A stretch of 64,000 nt of DNA from an uncultured Lachnospiraceae bacterium (GTDB taxonomy: Bacteria > Bacillota > Clostridia > Lachnospirales > Lachnospiraceae), in the NCBI GenBank assembly GCA_946182825.1, contig CAMGZH010000002.1, positions 51,343 to 115,342 of the forward strand, given 5' to 3'. The notes below the pieces were generated by a model. It saw only the letters and a list, made by a program, of their open reading frames with translations, made no database searches and was not told the DNA's origin. The number at the start of each line of letters is the position of its first letter. Within the stretch, counting starts at the first letter, position 1. Below are positions 62,223-64,000 of this stretch, piece by piece. Both the position numbers and the translations under genes were made by a program.

Positions 62223-62251
62223 ATTATACCGATAAATCAGTGTAGACGCAA
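62223..62251 (-). promoter_or_regulatory. Sigma-A promoter candidate for plsC
   Basis: On the minus strand TTGCGT (62251-62246), 17 bp, TATAAT (62228-62223). The predicted start of transcription coincides with the plsC ATG. Confidence 0.5.
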
Positions 62252-62282
62252 CTATATTGTATGATTTCAGAACTGTATCCTC

Positions 62283-62636
62283 TTATTCATAAACCGGAAC
62301 CACCAAATAGGCCCCACTATGGATGTAGTTCTCACTCTTCAACTGATTGACTCGGACAACATCCCTCTTAAAGGAAGCATAATCATAGGGCTGGCTACAA
62401 TAGGTCCTGGCTATGGAATCTAAGGTGTCACCCTCTGCGATCTCTACCTGCTCATAATGAAGTGTAGTGGCCGGTGCCTTCGCATAGGTAAAGCTACCAC
62501 GCACCTTTGTCACAAGAAACAAACACCATACAAACAGGATCACAAGGAAAAGATATGCTCTTCTCCGTCTGGCCACACGTACACATACAGGAACTGCCTT
62601 CGCTCTTCTTCTACGATTACCGGTTACTGAATTCAT
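62283..62636 (-). CDS. YneA-like LysM cell-division suppressor
   Basis: The 117-residue product has a very basic N-terminus (NRRRRAKAV, RRRRA), one transmembrane helix (about 28-45) and a C-terminal LysM domain (VEIAEGDTLDSIARTYC to GAYLVVPVYE). Bacillus YneA has the same layout, is divergent from lexA and halts division during SOS. I use ATG 62636 because AAGGAG is upstream and because the longer frame would run through the LexA boxes. Its promoter is a perfect sigma-A consensus overlapped by LexA boxes. Confidence 0.85.
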   Translation of the reverse strand: MNSVTGNRRRRAKAVPVCVRVARRRRAYLFLVILFVWCLFLVTKVRGSFTYAKAPATTLHYEQVEIAEGDTLDSIARTYCSQPYDYASFKRDVVRVNQLKSENYIHSGAYLVVPVYE

Positions 62637-62663
62637 ATCTCTCACACTCCTTCGTACCCTGCG

Positions 62664-62691
62664 CGAATCTCTGTTCGCAAACCTTTGTTCT
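62664..62691. promoter_or_regulatory. Two abutting LexA boxes
   Basis: CGAATCTCTGTTCG (62664-62677) and CAAACCTTTGTTCT (62678-62691) resemble the Firmicute LexA/DinR box CGAAC-N4-GTTCG (9 of 10 and 8 of 10 fixed positions). They lie just downstream of the -10 of the yneA-like promoter. Confidence 0.75.
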
Positions 62692-62697
62692 GACCTC

Positions 62698-62726
62698 ATT
62701 ATAGAAACCAAACAAAGGTTTGTCAA
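62698..62726 (-). promoter_or_regulatory. Consensus sigma-A promoter of the YneA-like gene
   Basis: On the minus strand TTGACA (62726-62721), exactly 17 bp, TATAAT (62703-62698). Both hexamers are perfect, as expected for a strong promoter held off by a repressor. Confidence 0.85.
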
Positions 62727-62749
62727 CCACAAATTCGAACAAAGTTTTG
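62709..62749. promoter_or_regulatory. Two further LexA boxes between the divergent promoters
   Basis: CAAACAAAGGTTTG (62709-62722) is a near-perfect palindromic variant inside the yneA-like promoter spacer. CGAACAAAGTTTTG (62736-62749) lies just upstream of the lexA -35. Centres are 27 bp apart. Confidence 0.7.
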
Positions 62750-62759
62750 GAAAATCTGT

Positions 62760-62788
62760 TTGAAATATGTGTTCTCTTATGATAGTAT
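62760..62788 (+). promoter_or_regulatory. Sigma-A promoter candidate for lexA
   Basis: TTGAAA (62760-62765), 17 bp, TAGTAT (62783-62788). A LexA box ends 10 bp upstream of the -35, fitting autoregulation. Confidence 0.6.
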
Positions 62789-62837
62789 ATTTTTAGAAAT
62801 ATTGCTGAAAATGCAATGATAAGCGGGAGGACATACT

Positions 62838-63452
62838 ATGAGTTATGGTAAGATTTCTACCAAGCAACAGGAGATCCTTGATTTCCTTAAGCAGGAGATT
62901 TTGAATAAGGGTTATCCGCCATCCGTTCGCGAGATCTGTGAAGGCGTTAATTTGAAGTCTACTTCTTCTGTATTTTCACACTTGAATACATTAGAGAGGA
63001 ATGGATATATTCATCGCGATCCTACGAAGCCGAGAGCCATTGAGATCATCGATGACAATTTCAATCTGGTTCGTCGCGAGGTCGTTAATATGCCTCTTGT
63101 GGGCACTGTAGCAGCCGGTCAGCCTCTCTTGGCGGTTTCTAATATTGATAATTACTTTCCGGTTCCATCAGAATATGTTCCGAAGGAACAGACCTTTATG
63201 CTCCGTGTAAAGGGTGAAAGTATGATTAATGCCGGAATTTTAGATGGTGACATGATTATGGTGGAACAGTGTCGTGATGCCAAGAACGGTGATATGGTTG
63301 TTGCTCTTGTAGATGATTCTGCCACTGTTAAGACATTCTACAGGGAAGATGATCATATCCGTCTACAGCCGGAGAATGATCAGATGGATCCAATCCTTTT
63401 GCCGGATTGTCAGATCCTTGGTAAGGTATTTGGTGTATTACGTTTCTTTTAA
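62838..63452 (+). CDS. lexA: SOS repressor LexA
   Basis: LexA represses SOS genes until RecA filaments trigger self-cleavage. The 204-residue product has the winged helix (about 28-58, PSVREICEGVNLKSTSSVFS), the Ala93-Gly94 cleavage site (TVAAGQP), and the Ser128 (KGESMINAG) and Lys165 (SATVKTFYR) catalytic pair. GGGAGG precedes ATG 62838. It is divergent from the YneA-like gene with LexA boxes between. Confidence 0.97.
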   Translation: MSYGKISTKQQEILDFLKQEILNKGYPPSVREICEGVNLKSTSSVFSHLNTLERNGYIHRDPTKPRAIEIIDDNFNLVRREVVNMPLVGTVAAGQPLLAVSNIDNYFPVPSEYVPKEQTFMLRVKGESMINAGILDGDMIMVEQCRDAKNGDMVVALVDDSATVKTFYREDDHIRLQPENDQMDPILLPDCQILGKVFGVLRFF

Positions 63453-63457
63453 CACAC

Positions 63458-63662
63458 CGTGAGCAAGAAATCCTCCACCTCTGTAGGTGGTGGGATGAAT
63501 TGCGATAAACACGGCATTAAACAAATATTACAGTAGGGATGGAATAGCCCGAACTCATACGCCTGTGGACATTGTGTAAGACATTGAGTTGCGTATCATC
63601 GTAGCCAACGCAGTAATGGTTGAAGCAGGAAGCTCCGGCTTCTATAAGTCCGAGTAGTTCAC
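63458..63662 (+). mobile_element. Solo IS200/IS605-type right end, omega-RNA-like relic
   Basis: This stretch begins 6 bases after lexA. It contains the hairpin CCACCT-CTGT-AGGTGG (63475-63490) followed by TGGGATGAATTGC, and ends in GAAGCTCC...AAGTCCGAG (63630-63654) then TAGTTCAC (63655-63662). That order matches my recollection of right ends and omega-RNA scaffolds of TnpB-bearing IS605/IS1341 elements in Clostridia. No tnpA or tnpB frame is present, so it is a relic, a small non-autonomous element, or a solo RNA gene. Confidence 0.6.
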
Positions 63663-63677
63663 TTCAATGATGAGACT

Positions 63678-63715
63678 GAAACAGCCGTTAATCAATAATG
63701 ATTAACGGCTGTTTC
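63678..63715. terminator. 17-bp perfect hairpin between lexA and a convergent gene
   Basis: The arms 63678-63694 and 63699-63715 are exact complements (core ACAGCCGTTAATCA) with a 4-base loop. Each strand has only three T at the stem base, so termination would be modest. Its place between convergent genes suits a bidirectional terminator; an association with the adjacent IS605-like end is also possible. From here to 63804 nothing else is recognised. Confidence 0.5.
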
Positions 63716-63804
63716 CAGGTAGAGGTCATGATGCAACCTGTACCGATTCCTTCCTTTTCCTTGCAGAATATTTCTTTAGACCTGTCTTCATCAACTTATC
63801 TCTT

Positions 63805-63960
63805 TTATTTTGGTAAAGCTAAATAAATAGAAAATATGATGAAAAGTATCCCTATAACAGAAGAAACAATTGACCACATTTTCTTCTTTCTATATCCAAT
63901 GCCTACAGAAACAAATATTATGCCAAAAATAAAAGAAAAAATCATGATCAAAAATCCCAT
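63805..63960 (-). CDS. 51-residue two-helix membrane protein
   Basis: The short product starts MGFLIMIFSFIFGIIFVSVG, has a basic turn YRKKKMW and a second hydrophobic helix ending IYLALPK. An AAAGGAGG ribosome site lies 6-7 bases before the ATG. Composition is strongly AT-rich compared with lexA and the genes to the left, suggesting a different origin. No family is recognised; a small toxin-like or accessory membrane peptide is conceivable but unproven. Confidence 0.7.
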   Translation of the reverse strand: MGFLIMIFSFIFGIIFVSVGIGYRKKKMWSIVSSVIGILFIIFSIYLALPK

Positions 63961-63977
63961 TCTAAGCCTCCTTTAGA

Positions 63978-63993
63978 TTGATAACTTTATCAA
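63978..63993. repeat. Small palindrome upstream of the 51-residue gene
   Basis: TTGATAA (63978-63984), CT, TTATCAA (63987-63993). It lies about 18 bp upstream of the minus-strand start and might be an operator; short AT-rich palindromes are also frequent by chance. Confidence 0.4.
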
Positions 63994-64000
63994 AACACTT

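Noticed and set aside
62637..62732. Longer N-terminus of the YneA-like protein
   Set aside because: It would place the start codon upstream of the promoter -10 and make two LexA boxes coding; ATG 62636 with AAGGAG fits.
62756..62774. Possible fifth LexA box around GAAATATGTGTTC
   Set aside because: Aligned to CGAAC-N4-GTTCG the half-sites are out of register, with too few matches.

Overview
The window looks like chromosome of a motile Gram-positive anaerobe of the Clostridia, most likely Lachnospiraceae. The basis is a single fla/che supercluster with FliY and CheC/CheD, PolC-type replicase, SepF/YlmH division genes, a YneA-LexA SOS divergon, strong GGAGG ribosome sites and a purine-rich coding strand. 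The genus cannot be fixed from sequence alone. No tRNA, rRNA or CRISPR array was seen.  Bases 1-30600 are one long co-directional flagellar and chemotaxis operon. It runs fliI, fliJ, a MotE/YlxF-like gene, fliK, flgD, a TIGR02530-type gene, flgE, motAB, fliL, fliM, fliY, cheY, fliOPQR, flhB, flhA, flhF, flhG, a PilZ gene, cheB, cheA, cheW, cheC, cheD, a small membrane gene, fliA, a FapA/DUF342 gene and three envelope or unknown genes. Together these make the export ATPase and gate, hook, stator, switch, placement GTPases, c-di-GMP brake, adaptation enzymes and the flagellar sigma factor. cheR and flbD are not present. The first 44 bases precede fliI and hold no identifiable feature.  Bases 30600-45011 are a housekeeping block: rpsB, tsf, a polysaccharide deacetylase, a bactofilin, pyrH, frr, uppS, cdsA, dxr, rseP, ispG, polC. 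Then come a lone chemoreceptor, pheA-ppx-ppk, an infC-rpmI-rplT operon behind an L20-type attenuator, and an envelope/division block (membrane-fusion-like protein, ylmE, sepF, ylmH, lspA, rluD).  After 58604 gene direction flips. Minus-strand genes are a XerS-like recombinase, an unknown protein with its own sigma-28 promoter and folded leader, a histidine phosphatase, a PlsC acyltransferase and a YneA-like LysM protein. The last diverges from lexA over four LexA boxes. The end holds a solo IS200/IS605-type right end (omega-RNA-like, no tnpB) and a 51-residue membrane protein gene.  The strongest observations are: a CheB receiver domain lacking its phosphoacceptor Asp (Asn54) and conserved Lys (Arg106); a 14-6-14 bp dif-like site beside the XerS-like gene at a strand switch; sigma-28-type promoters sharing a CCGATAT core, one driving an unknown gene outside the operon; and the orphan omega-RNA-like relic.
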